The translations under genes and the position numbers were made by a program. Positions 1 to 5,901 of a stretch of DNA of 5,901 bases are shown here, in pieces. The stretch covers positions 1 to 5,901 of the forward strand of contig CAIZDF010000185.1 in NCBI GenBank assembly GCA_903931645.1, read 5' to 3'. The stretch's first letter is position 1, and each line of letters starts with the position of its first letter. Under the pieces are notes generated by a model that was not told where the DNA came from, made no database searches, and saw only the letters and a list, made by a program, of their open reading frames with translations. Source of the stretch: an uncultured Tolumonas sp. (GTDB taxonomy: Bacteria > Pseudomonadota > Gammaproteobacteria > Enterobacterales > Aeromonadaceae).

Positions 1-275
1 GACTGCGGTGATGAAATACTGAGGGTGTAAGCGATAGTTGGAGTGGTTGGTACGGCTGAGGAGGCTGTATTTTCAGTAACCGGATTGGGGTTGTTTGTCG
101 GCGGGTTTACTATTTCGACTTGTTTACTATTCATTGGCTTACCGGCAACGGGTCTGTCACTGAAATGTGTCACCCCCTGTGCATCCGTCCAATAATAGAC
201 AGTGGCATTTTCATTTGCTGCTTGCACTGCCCAAGACAATCCGAGAGCGAACCAGATACCTGATATGATTTTCAT
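1..275 (-). CDS. Secreted DUF4124-domain protein, partial (3' end beyond window)
   Basis: The frame is open from ATG at 275 down to base 1, giving the first 91 residues. Residues 1-20 look like a Sec signal peptide: a Lys at position 2, a hydrophobic stretch (IISGIWFALGLSWAV) and a small-residue cleavage region VQAA before Asn21. The mature protein begins with the DUF4124 pattern VYYWTDAQGVTHFSDRP (residues 27-43), then a Pro/Thr/Asn-rich linker (about 57-80) and the start of a further segment, YTLSISSP. The start is supported by AAGGA at 284-288, 8 nt from ATG. The protein should be exported to the periplasm or envelope; the molecular function of DUF4124 is not known. It lies downstream of glnA on the same strand but beyond a strong terminator, so it probably needs its own promoter or read-through. 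A TATGAT -10-like hexamer at 332-337 is the only candidate I see, with no good -35. From memory, such a gene can sit between glnA and ntrBC in some gammaproteobacteria; ntrBC is not visible here. Confidence 0.85.
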   Translation of the reverse strand, partial: MKIISGIWFALGLSWAVQAANENATVYYWTDAQGVTHFSDRPVAGKPMNSKQVEIVNPPTNNPNPVTENTASSAVPTTPTIAYTLSISSPQ

Positions 276-340
276 AGTGCTATTCCTTGCGCGTTGAAAT
301 GGATGAAGTACAAATGAAAACATCAGGTTAAATCATAACC

Positions 341-369
341 AAAAAAAAACCCGCCGGAGCGGGTTTTTT
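341..369 (-). terminator. Rho-independent terminator of glnA
   Basis: Read on the minus strand, CCCGC and GCGGG form a 5-bp G+C stem around a TCCG loop (stem arms 359-363 and 350-354), followed by nine T residues (complement of A341-349). The A-run before the stem can extend the pairing. It begins about 17 bp after the glnA stop codon. The structure is nearly symmetrical and has T/A tracts on both sides, so it could work in both directions. It separates glnA from the DUF4124 gene. Confidence 0.9.
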
Positions 370-385
370 CAGAAACATGACATTC

Positions 386-1795
386 TTATACAGAATAATA
401 CATTTCGTATTCAACTGGGTGCGGAGTCATGCGCAGGCGATCTACGTCGATGTTTTTCAGTTCGATGTAAGCATCGATGAAATCTTCGGAGAATACGCCA
501 CCACGAGTCAGGAACTCACGGTCTGCATCCAGCGCTTTCAGAGCTTCGTCTAAAGAACCACAAACTTGTGGGATCTGAGCCGCTTCTTCTGGTGGCAGGT
601 GATACAGATCTTTGTCTGCAGCATCGCCTGGGTGGATCTTGTTGATGATACCATCCAGACCTGCCATCAACTGAGCGGTGAACGCCAAGTATGGGTTAGC
701 TGCTGGATCCGGGAAGCGAACTTCGATACGAGCTGCTTTCGGGCTTGGTACTACTGGAATACGGATTGACGCTGAACGGTTACGTGCAGAGTAAGCCAGC
801 ATTACAGGCGCTTCATAACCTGGAACCAAACGCTTGTAAGAGTTGGTTGATGGGTTAGTGAAAGCGTTGATAGCTTTAGCGTGTTTGATGATACCGCCGA
901 TGTAGAACAGTGCCATTTCTGACAGTCCACCGTAAGCGTCACCAGAGAACAGGTTCACACCGTCTTTGCCCAGAGACTGGTGACAGTGCATGCCTGAACC
1001 GTTGTCGCCAAACATTGGTTTTGGCATGAAAGTTACGGTTTTGCCGTAAGCGTGAGCTACGTTATGGATAACGTATTTCTGCACCTGAACTTCGTCAGCT
1101 TTCTTAGTCATGGTGTTGAAACGAGTAGCGATTTCGTTCTGACCAGCAGTAGCTACTTCGTGGTGATGAGCTTCAACGACTTGACCCATTTCTTCCAGGA
1201 TCAAACACATGGCAGAACGCAGATCTTGTGAGGAGTCAACTGGTGCTACTGGGAAGTAACCACCTTTAACGCCTGGACGGTGACCTTTGTTACCACCTTC
1301 GAATTCTTTACCTGAGTTCCATGCAGCTTCAGGATCATCGATCTTGAAGAAAGAACCACTCATGGTGTTTTCGAAACGAACGTCTTCAAAAATGAAGAAT
1401 TCTGGTTCTGGTCCGAACAGCACGGTATCAGCGATGCCGCTTGCCTTCAGATATTCTTCAGCACGCTTAGCGATAGAACGTGGGTCACGATCATAGCCTT
1501 GCATGGTTGCTGGTTCCAGAATGTCACAACGAATGATCAAAGTTGATTCTTCGGTGAACGGATCCATCAGGGCAGTAGAAGCATCAGGCATCAGAACCAT
1601 GTCTGATTCGTTGATACCTTTCCAACCAGCGATTGAAGAACCATCGAACATTTTACCGTCTTCGAAGAAATCTTCGGTGATCTGGTGATGAGGTACAGAA
1701 ACGTGTTGTTCTTTACCTTTAGTGTCAGTAAAACGCAGATCAACGAACTTAACTTCGTTCTCTTTGATCATATTCAGAACATTTGCAGCGGACAT
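386..1795 (-). CDS. glnA: Type I glutamine synthetase (GSI-beta), adenylylatable
   Basis: Cytoplasmic dodecameric enzyme that makes glutamine from glutamate, ammonia and ATP, the main route of ammonia assimilation under nitrogen limitation. The protein has 469 residues, the same as the E. coli enzyme. Expected active-site residues are present: D51 in DGSS, E130 and E132 in GPEPEFF, E213 in HHEV, E221 in QNEI, N265, H270 in GSGMHCH, E328, R340, R345, E358 and R360. Domain order is normal: N-terminal beta-grasp (about 15-100), then the catalytic domain (about 105-469). Tyr398 in DLYHLPPEE is the adenylylation site used by GlnE in this family, so post-translational control is expected. The start is supported by GGAGG at 1805-1809, 9 nt from ATG, and by the usual N-terminal [13 protein letters not shown] strong terminator follows. 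The upstream region has a sigma-54 promoter and NtrC-like sites, indicating nitrogen control. It is divergent from typA. No damage is seen. Confidence 0.99.
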   Translation of the reverse strand: MSAANVLNMIKENEVKFVDLRFTDTKGKEQHVSVPHHQITEDFFEDGKMFDGSSIAGWKGINESDMVLMPDASTALMDPFTEESTLIIRCDILEPATMQGYDRDPRSIAKRAEEYLKASGIADTVLFGPEPEFFIFEDVRFENTMSGSFFKIDDPEAAWNSGKEFEGGNKGHRPGVKGGYFPVAPVDSSQDLRSAMCLILEEMGQVVEAHHHEVATAGQNEIATRFNTMTKKADEVQVQKYVIHNVAHAYGKTVTFMPKPMFGDNGSGMHCHQSLGKDGVNLFSGDAYGGLSEMALFYIGGIIKHAKAINAFTNPSTNSYKRLVPGYEAPVMLAYSARNRSASIRIPVVPSPKAARIEVRFPDPAANPYLAFTAQLMAGLDGIINKIHPGDAADKDLYHLPPEEAAQIPQVCGSLDEALKALDADREFLTRGGVFSEDFIDAYIELKNIDVDRLRMTPHPVEYEMYYSV

Positions 1796-1854
1796 GCTAG
1801 CTAACCTCCGGTGTCATTAAAATCAGATAGCGATATTATAATCTCTTCGCTAAA

Positions 1855-1872
1855 CAGCAAAAAATGCGCCAA
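1855..1872 (-). promoter_or_regulatory. Sigma-54 promoter of glnA (glnAp2-like)
   Basis: On the minus strand the sequence TTGGCGCATTTTTTGCTG fits the RpoN pattern TGGCAC-N5-TTGCW, with one change in the -24 box (TGGCGC). The invariant GG (1869-1870) and GC (1857-1858) are exactly 10 nt apart, as required. The start site would be near 1845, leaving a leader of about 50 nt before the glnA ATG. It faces glnA and has NtrC-like sites about 100-130 bp upstream, the usual arrangement for NtrC-activated glnA promoters. Confidence 0.88.
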
Positions 1873-1895
1873 CTCAAAAACTCGTTAGTTAATAA

Positions 1896-1916
1896 GGAGT
1901 AACCGCAGGTTGCTCC
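1896..1916. repeat. 9-bp imperfect inverted repeat between enhancer and promoter
   Basis: GGAGTAACC (1896-1904) and GGTTGCTCC (1908-1916) are inverted copies around a 3-nt GCA centre, matching at 8 of 9 positions; the odd pair is T1900/G1912. It is centred about 61 bp upstream of the predicted sigma-54 start site, between the NtrC-like sites and the promoter. It could be an operator, a hairpin in a longer transcript started further upstream, or chance. No T-run follows, so it is not a standard terminator. Confidence 0.5.
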
Positions 1917-1935
1917 ATTTTAATAACCAGTGAAT

Positions 1936-1992
1936 GTTAAATGTTGGTGCAATTGCGCACTATTTTTGTGCGCTTTTATGGTGCAATCGCAC
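1936..1992. promoter_or_regulatory. Cluster of NtrC-like half-sites flanking the main site
   Basis: NtrC sites have the form GCAC-N7-GTGC. Besides the near-perfect copy at 1955-1973, this stretch holds GCGC-N7-GTGC at 1970-1984, which overlaps it. It also holds a one-armed site at 1936-1950, where GTGC is matched by GTTA, and a further half-site GCAC at 1989-1992. Centres at 1943, 1964 and 1977 lie about 98, 119 and 132 bp upstream of the predicted sigma-54 start. The first two centres are 21 bp apart, about two helical turns, which suits cooperative binding on one face. Confidence 0.65.
1955..1973. promoter_or_regulatory. Strong NtrC (GlnG) binding site upstream of glnA
   Basis: GCGCAC-TATTTTT-GTGCGC is a perfect 6-bp inverted repeat with a 7-bp centre. 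Its core GCAC-N7-GTGC matches the NtrC operator form, and E. coli glnA has, from memory, a site of the same core and similar A/T-rich centre. It is centred about 119 bp upstream of the sigma-54 start, close to the distance of the E. coli enhancer sites. It should bind phosphorylated NtrC to drive glnA under nitrogen limitation. Confidence 0.8.
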
Positions 1993-2013
1993 ATTCATAA
2001 TCTGCCATTAATG

Positions 2014-2019
2014 ATTATA
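2014..2019 (-). promoter_or_regulatory. Possible sigma-70 promoter -10 element for glnA (glnAp1-like)
   Basis: The minus strand reads a perfect TATAAT here. No good -35 hexamer is found 16-18 bp upstream. A start near 2007 would lie just upstream of the NtrC-like cluster, so NtrC binding could block transcription from it, as at glnAp1 in E. coli. The call rests on the -10 box and position only. Confidence 0.3.
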
Positions 2020-2054
2020 CAGATATCCTGCAAAAATATGCTCGTCGTTTTTAC

Positions 2055-2066
2055 AGCAAATTTGCT
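2055..2066. repeat. Perfect 12-bp palindrome upstream of typA
   Basis: AGCAAATTTGCT is its own reverse complement. It lies 69 bp before the typA ATG. A palindrome this long is expected about once by chance in a window of this size, but less than 0.1 times in an intergenic stretch of 340 bp. It may be an operator affecting typA; no known regulator is recognised. Confidence 0.35.
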
Positions 2067-2135
2067 ATGCAGATCACGTTGGGGTAGGTAGAATGAGCGT
2101 CCGATTTTTAGTCACTTTTTAAGCTCGAGGCGAGG

Positions 2136-3962
2136 ATGTTAGAGAATCTCCGCAATATTGCCATTATTGCGCACGTTGACCATGGCAAAACAACACTGGT
2201 TGACAAACTGTTACAACAGTCTGGAACCCTGGACCGTTCTTCGGAAGGTCAGGAGCGCATTATGGACTCCAACGATCTGGAAAAAGAACGCGGGATCACT
2301 ATTCTTGCCAAAAACACAGCGATTCGCTGGAAAGATTATCGTATTAACATCGTTGATACTCCCGGCCATGCTGACTTTGGCGGTGAAGTAGAACGTGTTA
2401 TGTCTATGGTTGACTGCGTGCTGCTGCTGGTTGATGCGGTAGACGGCCCAATGCCACAGACCCGTTTCGTAACTCAGAAAGCGTTTGCTCGCGGTCTGCG
2501 TCCAATCGTTGTTGTCAACAAAGTTGACCGTCCTGGTGCACGTCCGGATTGGGTTATCGATCAGGTATTCGATCTGTTCGACAACTTGGGTGCAACTGAC
2601 GAACAGTTAGATTTCCCAATTGTGTACGCTTCTGCACTGCAGGGTTACGCAACTATGGATCTGAACGAACCATCAGATAACATGGACCCGCTGTTTAAAG
2701 CGATCCTTGATTTCGTTGAACCGCCAAAAGCGGATCCGGATGGCGAATTCCAGATGCAGATCTCTCAGCTGGATTACTCTTCATACGTTGGTGTGATCGG
2801 TATCGGTCGTATCACTCGTGGTAGCGTTAAGCCAAACCAACAGGTAACTGTTGTTGGTGCTGACGGTAAAACCCGTACTGGTAAGATCGGTCAGGTTCAA
2901 GGCTATTTAGGTCTGAGCCGTACTGAAGTTGCTGAAGCGCAAGCTGGCGACATCATTGCGATCACCGGTCTGGGCGAGCTGAAAATCTCTGACACCATCT
3001 GTTCTAATGCTGCCGTAGAAGCGCTGCCACCACTGTCTGTGGATGAACCAACTGTAACTATGACCTTCCAGGTAAACACTTCTCCGTTTGCTGGTAAAGA
3101 AGGTAAGTATGTGACTTCCCGTAATATTCTGGAACGTCTGCAGAACGAACTGCGTCACAACGTAGCGCTGCGTGTTGAAGAAACAGAAGATCCGGATAAA
3201 TTCCGTGTATCTGGCCGTGGTGAATTGCACTTAGGCATTCTGATCGAAAACATGCGTCGTGAAGGTTTCGAACTGGCTGTTTCGCGTCCTGAAGTTATCA
3301 TGCGTGAAATCGATGGCGTGAAAATGGAACCAATGGAATCATTGACTGTTGATATCGAAGATCAACATCAGGGTTCTATCATGGAGAAGCTGGGTGAGCG
3401 TAAAGCTGACCTGCGTAACATGGTTCCGGATGGTAAAGGTCGTGTACGTCTGGATTATATGATCCCAGCTCGTGGTTTGATCGGCTTCCAAACTGAATTC
3501 ATGACACTGACTTCTGGTACTGGTCTGCTGTACCATACTTTCGAAGAATACGGTGAATTCAAAGGCGGTTCTATCGGTCAACGTCAAAACGGCGTACTGA
3601 TCTCTAACGCAACTGGTAAAGCACTGGGCTTCGCTCTGTTTAACCTGCAGGAACGTGGCCGTCTGTTCATTGAACATGCGACTGAAGTTTATGAAGGCCA
3701 GATCATTGGTATTCACAGCCGTTCTAACGATCTGACAGTTAACTGTCTGAAAGGTAAACAGTTGACCAACATGCGTGCTTCTGGTACTGACGAAGCGATC
3801 GTGTTGACGACACCAATCAAAATGACGCTGGAACAGGCCATGGAATTCATCGATGATGATGAATTGGTTGAAGTTACACCACTGAACGTCCGTGTCCGTA
3901 AGAAATTACTGACTGAAATGGATCGTAAACGTGCTAACCGTGGTGGTAGCAAAGAAGATTAA
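2136..3962 (+). CDS. typA: Ribosome-associated translational GTPase TypA/BipA
   Basis: A 608-residue translational GTPase of the EF-G/LepA group; E. coli BipA is 607. The family binds 70S ribosomes at the factor site and helps 50S assembly, especially in cold or stress. Motifs seen: G1 AHVDHGKTT (12-20), G2 RGITI (52-56), G3 DTPGH (74-78) with the catalytic His78, G4 NKVD (128-131), G5 SAL (166-168). After the G domain come a beta-barrel domain II (about 205-300), EF-G-like domains III (about 305-385) and V (about 395-480), the latter with PARGLIG (444-450), and the BipA-specific C-terminal domain (about 480-608) with the basic stretch RVRKK (586-590). No domain IV is present, as is normal for the family. 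The start is set by the conserved [21 protein letters not shown] at 2127-2130 lies 5 nt from ATG. Codon use suggests high expression. It is transcribed alone, divergent from glnA, and followed by its own terminator. Confidence 0.98.
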   Translation: MLENLRNIAIIAHVDHGKTTLVDKLLQQSGTLDRSSEGQERIMDSNDLEKERGITILAKNTAIRWKDYRINIVDTPGHADFGGEVERVMSMVDCVLLLVDAVDGPMPQTRFVTQKAFARGLRPIVVVNKVDRPGARPDWVIDQVFDLFDNLGATDEQLDFPIVYASALQGYATMDLNEPSDNMDPLFKAILDFVEPPKADPDGEFQMQISQLDYSSYVGVIGIGRITRGSVKPNQQVTVVGADGKTRTGKIGQVQGYLGLSRTEVAEAQAGDIIAITGLGELKISDTICSNAAVEALPPLSVDEPTVTMTFQVNTSPFAGKEGKYVTSRNILERLQNELRHNVALRVEETEDPDKFRVSGRGELHLGILIENMRREGFELAVSRPEVIMREIDGVKMEPMESLTVDIEDQHQGSIMEKLGERKADLRNMVPDGKGRVRLDYMIPARGLIGFQTEFMTLTSGTGLLYHTFEEYGEFKGGSIGQRQNGVLISNATGKALGFALFNLQERGRLFIEHATEVYEGQIIGIHSRSNDLTVNCLKGKQLTNMRASGTDEAIVLTTPIKMTLEQAMEFIDDDELVEVTPLNVRVRKKLLTEMDRKRANRGGSKED

Positions 3963-3992
3963 TTCTTCTTACCATATCCACTGTTATCTGAG

Positions 3993-4019
3993 AGCCTCGC
4001 ATTTGCGGGGCTTTTTTTT
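3993..4019 (+). terminator. Rho-independent terminator of typA
   Basis: AGCCTCGC (3993-4000) pairs with GCGGGGCT (4005-4012) as an 8-bp stem with one T-G wobble and an ATTT loop, followed by eight T residues (4012-4019). It begins 30 bp after the typA stop codon and separates typA from the membrane-protein gene. Confidence 0.93.
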
Positions 4020-4062
4020 AGCAGTATGCTAGAGCCAGTTTAAAGATAGAAAGAGGGTGATG

Positions 4063-4971
4063 ATGACAAAAGATCCAACTCGACTATTGGTTTTGCGTAA
4101 TAGCCGTTGGGTGAAAAGTCGTTTGTTCAGTCTGCGACTACACCGGTTTGCGATGTTTTTCTGGAAACGAGTCTGGCATGATCGTTTGCCGGTGCTGGCG
4201 GGACATTTAGCATATGTTTCGTTGTTATCCATCGTGCCAATGCTGGCGGTAGTGTTCTCCGTGCTGTCTTGGCTGCCGCGTTTTTCTTATTTCCGTCGGC
4301 AAGTTGAGACATTTGTATTCAGTAATTTTGTGCCGGCAACTGAAATTGCATTCCGTTATCACTTCTCGTTATTTGTCAAAAATGCCTCGAAAACCACTTC
4401 AATCGGGCTGGCGATGTTAGTTGTTTTAGCTTTGTTTCTGATTGCGGCTATTGATGAAAATATGAATCATATCTGGCGCAGTCATGGTCAGCGCAAATGG
4501 CTGAAAACCATCACTATGTATAGCATGGTCTTAGGTATTGCACCGATGCTGGTTGGCGGTAGCTTGTTATTGTCTTCTTACATCCAAGGATGGGCGGTAT
4601 GGGATTACGAGATCGTCTCATCGTTGGGTGGTGGTTTGCTGGATCTATTACCGTATTTGTTATCACTGGGCGGCATTTTGTTGTTATACAAGGTGGTGCC
4701 GAATGTTGATGTTCGGTGGCAACATGCCTTAATTGGCGCCACGCTGTCGGCACTTCTGTTTGAAATAGCCAAAGAAGGTTTTGGTTATTACATTGCGCAT
4801 TTTGGCACCTATAAATCAATTTATGGTGCTTTAGCCGGTATTCCAATCATGATGATCTGGTTGTATTTGAGCTGGTTGGTGGTGTTATTGGGGGCGGAAT
4901 TAACCGCGACATTGGGCGAATGGCAGCTCAATCGCACATTGCGTGGGAATAAACCGGCACAAAATTATTGA
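4063..4971 (+). CDS. yihY: YihY/BrkB-family (UPF0761) inner-membrane protein
   Basis: A protein of 302 residues with a basic cytoplasmic N-terminus and about six membrane segments, near residues 48-70, 113-131, 152-173, 194-210, 224-243 and 257-278. Family hallmarks are visible: AGHLAYVSLLSIVPMLAVVF (46-65), IDENMNHIWR (130-139), LLFEIAKEGFGYYI (231-244), YGALAGIPIMMIWLY (254-268) and the C-terminal LLGAELTATLGEW (275-287). Resemblance to E. coli YihY is clear over the whole length. The function is not established; the old ribonuclease BN name in this family is a misassignment, since RNase BN is a different gene. Start choice: GTG 4057, ATG 4060 and ATG 4063 are consecutive codons. AAGAGGG at 4051-4057 overlaps the GTG and is well spaced only from ATG 4063, so that start is preferred. 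No clear promoter is seen in the 40 bp after the typA terminator; TATGCT at 4025-4030 is a weak -10. The 3' end overlaps the convergent rstB by 7 bp. Leucine codons are mostly TTG/TTA, unlike typA. Confidence 0.93.
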   Translation: MTKDPTRLLVLRNSRWVKSRLFSLRLHRFAMFFWKRVWHDRLPVLAGHLAYVSLLSIVPMLAVVFSVLSWLPRFSYFRRQVETFVFSNFVPATEIAFRYHFSLFVKNASKTTSIGLAMLVVLALFLIAAIDENMNHIWRSHGQRKWLKTITMYSMVLGIAPMLVGGSLLLSSYIQGWAVWDYEIVSSLGGGLLDLLPYLLSLGGILLLYKVVPNVDVRWQHALIGATLSALLFEIAKEGFGYYIAHFGTYKSIYGALAGIPIMMIWLYLSWLVVLLGAELTATLGEWQLNRTLRGNKPAQNY

Positions 4972-5901
4972 GCCGGGTTAGGCCAGCGGCAAATAAAACA
5001 GGCGCCACCCAGAGTACTTTCTTCTACTACTGCGCTGCCCTTATGCGCTTGCATGATGCCTTGCACGATGGCGAGGCCCAATCCAAAACCACCAGTGGCA
5101 CGATCACGGCTGGGATCCAGTCGAACGAAGGCGTCAAAAATCGTCGCCCGTTGTTCTATCGGGATGCCGGGGCCATCATCTTCCACTTTAATAATATTCC
5201 ACCCAGATTCTTGGCATAACGCGATCCGGATCTGCTGTTGGCTATAACGCAGGGCATTGCCCACCAGGTTATCGAGCATGCGATCAAGTAGTTTTATATC
5301 GCCCTGCCAATGCCATTCATTCGGGATGGTTTCAACGTGTAATTGTTTACCATTCAATAAATTTTGCCAGTCATTTTGCCGTTGTTGCAGCCATTCAGTG
5401 GGCGAAAAAGTCTGATAAGTCAGCGTGACCTGCGGTCTATCGAGTCGGGCGTAAGTAAGCATTTCATCGATCAGTGTTTCTAGGTGTGAAATATCACGCT
5501 CTATACCTTGTTGTGCGTCATCTGCAAGTGGTGGATCAAGCATTTCCAACCGGTATCGCAAGCGAACTAAAGGGGTGCGTAATTCGTGCGCTACGTTGTC
5601 GGTGAGCCGTTTTTTGCTGGCAATCACGTCTTGGATGTTATCGGCCATTTGATCAAAAGCGCGTCCAAGGCGCTGTAAACTAGATGTTTCCGGCAAATTT
5701 ATACGTGCACTTAGATCACCACGACCTAAGCGGCGCGCAGTGCGTTCCAGTAATAATAGATCCCGCCAGTGGGGGCGCATCCAGATAAAAACCGGTAAGC
5801 CAAGCGAGATGCCTAATAAGGCCAGCAACAAATAATCAAAATTTTCAATTTCATGTTGGAAAGAAAGATACGGTATTGGTCCGGCGACTAAGACATAGAT
5901 C
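4965..5901 (-). CDS. rstB: Sensor histidine kinase RstB, partial (5' end beyond window)
   Basis: The frame stays open to the window edge, giving the last 311 residues; residue numbers here count from the edge. It begins within the periplasmic domain's end (YVLVAGPIPYL, 2-12), which resembles the same part of E. coli RstB. A membrane helix follows (about 24-40, ending PVFIWMRPHW), then a HAMP domain (about 41-92). The dimerisation/phosphoacceptor helix has VAHELRTP with His105 (codon at 5586-5588). The ATPase domain has the N box LDNLVGNALRYS (209-220), G1 box EDDGPGIP, F box FDAFVRLDPSRD and G2 box GGFGLGLAIV. All catalytic boxes are intact, so it should autophosphorylate and pass phosphate to a response regulator, RstA in known systems. 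The rstA gene is expected upstream, outside the window. In enterics RstAB is linked to PhoPQ, low magnesium and acid; that link here is inference. It converges on yihY with no terminator between them. Confidence 0.93.
   Translation of the reverse strand, partial: IYVLVAGPIPYLSFQHEIENFDYLLLALLGISLGLPVFIWMRPHWRDLLLLERTARRLGRGDLSARINLPETSSLQRLGRAFDQMADNIQDVIASKKRLTDNVAHELRTPLVRLRYRLEMLDPPLADDAQQGIERDISHLETLIDEMLTYARLDRPQVTLTYQTFSPTEWLQQRQNDWQNLLNGKQLHVETIPNEWHWQGDIKLLDRMLDNLVGNALRYSQQQIRIALCQESGWNIIKVEDDGPGIPIEQRATIFDAFVRLDPSRDRATGGFGLGLAIVQGIMQAHKGSAVVEESTLGGACFICRWPNPAQ

Larger units (their letters stand above)
1796..2135. other. 340-bp divergent glnA-typA control region
   Basis: No protein gene of credible size lies here. 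In order from glnA: glnA ribosome binding site (1805-1809), an isolated TATAAT on the minus strand (1835-1840) without a -35, sigma-54 promoter (1855-1872), inverted repeat (1896-1916), NtrC-like cluster (1936-1992), a minus-strand TATAAT (2014-2019), a 12-bp palindrome (2055-2066), and the typA leader with GAGG at 2127-2130. I could not identify a convincing typA promoter. Weak candidates are TTCATA (1994-1999)/TATACA (2016-2021) with a 16-bp spacer, and TAGAAT (2089-2094), which has a G+C-rich downstream stretch but no -35. Confidence 0.8.

Noticed and set aside
326..340. Short inverted repeat GGTTA-N5-TAACC between the DUF4124 gene and the glnA terminator.
   Set aside because: Five-bp arms are common by chance, and it matches no operator I recognise.
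1835..1840. Perfect TATAAT on the minus strand just downstream of the glnA sigma-54 promoter.
   Set aside because: No acceptable -35 box at 16-18 bp (only T-rich sequence), and the region is A/T rich. It was not called as a promoter.
2093..2122. A 9-codon ORF (MSVRFLVTF) in the typA leader, a possible leader peptide.
   Set aside because: It is very short, has only a weak ribosome-binding match (AGG, 4 nt away), shows no run of regulatory codons and no attenuator hairpin, and its ATG falls on a possible -10 hexamer. Chance is the simplest explanation.
3339..3716. A 125-codon open frame on the minus strand inside typA.
   Set aside because: It lies antisense to a highly conserved gene with strong codon bias, has no recognisable domain and no ribosome binding site that I can see. 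The same holds for the minus-strand frames at 2907-3230 and 3713-3952.
4514..4846. A 110-codon open frame on the minus strand inside yihY.
   Set aside because: Shadow of a well-supported membrane-protein gene; its translation is rich in His, Gln, Cys and Thr with no domain pattern.
4965..5831. Taking the kinase as a complete 288-residue protein starting at 5831.
   Set aside because: The codon at 5829-5831 is TTG inside a membrane helix, and the frame continues upstream to the window edge with 23 residues that resemble RstB. The gene is cut by the window, not truncated.
1..5901. Search for a mobile element, defence system, CRISPR array, tRNA or other undescribed system.
   Set aside because: All long frames are explained by conserved housekeeping or envelope genes; no direct repeats, transposase, integrase or tRNA-like fold was seen by eye.

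Overview
This window is a stretch of ordinary gammaproteobacterial chromosome carrying five protein genes. Two of them run off the window edges. The proteins look closest to the Enterobacterales/Vibrionales/Aeromonadales branch: the glutamine synthetase has the same length and residue numbering as the Escherichia coli enzyme, and TypA, YihY and RstB are close to their enterobacterial counterparts from memory. The glnA/typA divergent pair is also found in E. coli. The neighbouring DUF4124 gene and the yihY-rstB tail-to-tail pair are not the E. coli arrangement as I recall it. A non-enteric relative such as an Aeromonadales (Tolumonas-like) species is my guess; no marker in the window proves it.

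Layout from left to right: (1) 1-275, minus strand, the 5' part of a gene for a secreted DUF4124 protein. (2) 341-369, a strong terminator that closes the glnA transcript. (3) 386-1795, minus strand, glnA. (4) 1796-2135, a 340-bp divergent control region with a sigma-54 promoter, a cluster of NtrC-like sites, a 9-bp imperfect hairpin sequence between them, a perfect 12-bp palindrome, and a possible sigma-70 promoter. (5) 2136-3962, plus strand, typA (bipA), followed by a terminator at 3993-4019. (6) 4063-4971, plus strand, a YihY/BrkB-family inner-membrane protein. (7) 4965-5901, minus strand, the C-terminal 311 residues of an RstB-type sensor histidine kinase. Its stop codon overlaps the yihY stop region by 7 bp.

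The genes do not form one pathway. glnA is the ammonia-assimilation gene and its upstream region carries the expected nitrogen-control signals. typA is a ribosome-associated GTPase gene that reads away from it as a single-gene unit. yihY and rstB concern the envelope: an inner-membrane protein of unsettled function and an envelope-signal sensor kinase. glnA and typA use codons typical of highly expressed genes (many CTG Leu, CGT Arg and AAC Asn), whereas yihY and rstB are richer in TTG/TTA Leu and other minor codons.

I see no mobile element, CRISPR array, tRNA, rRNA or undescribed multi-gene system. The most interesting material is in the glnA-typA intergenic region and at the converging ends of yihY and rstB.
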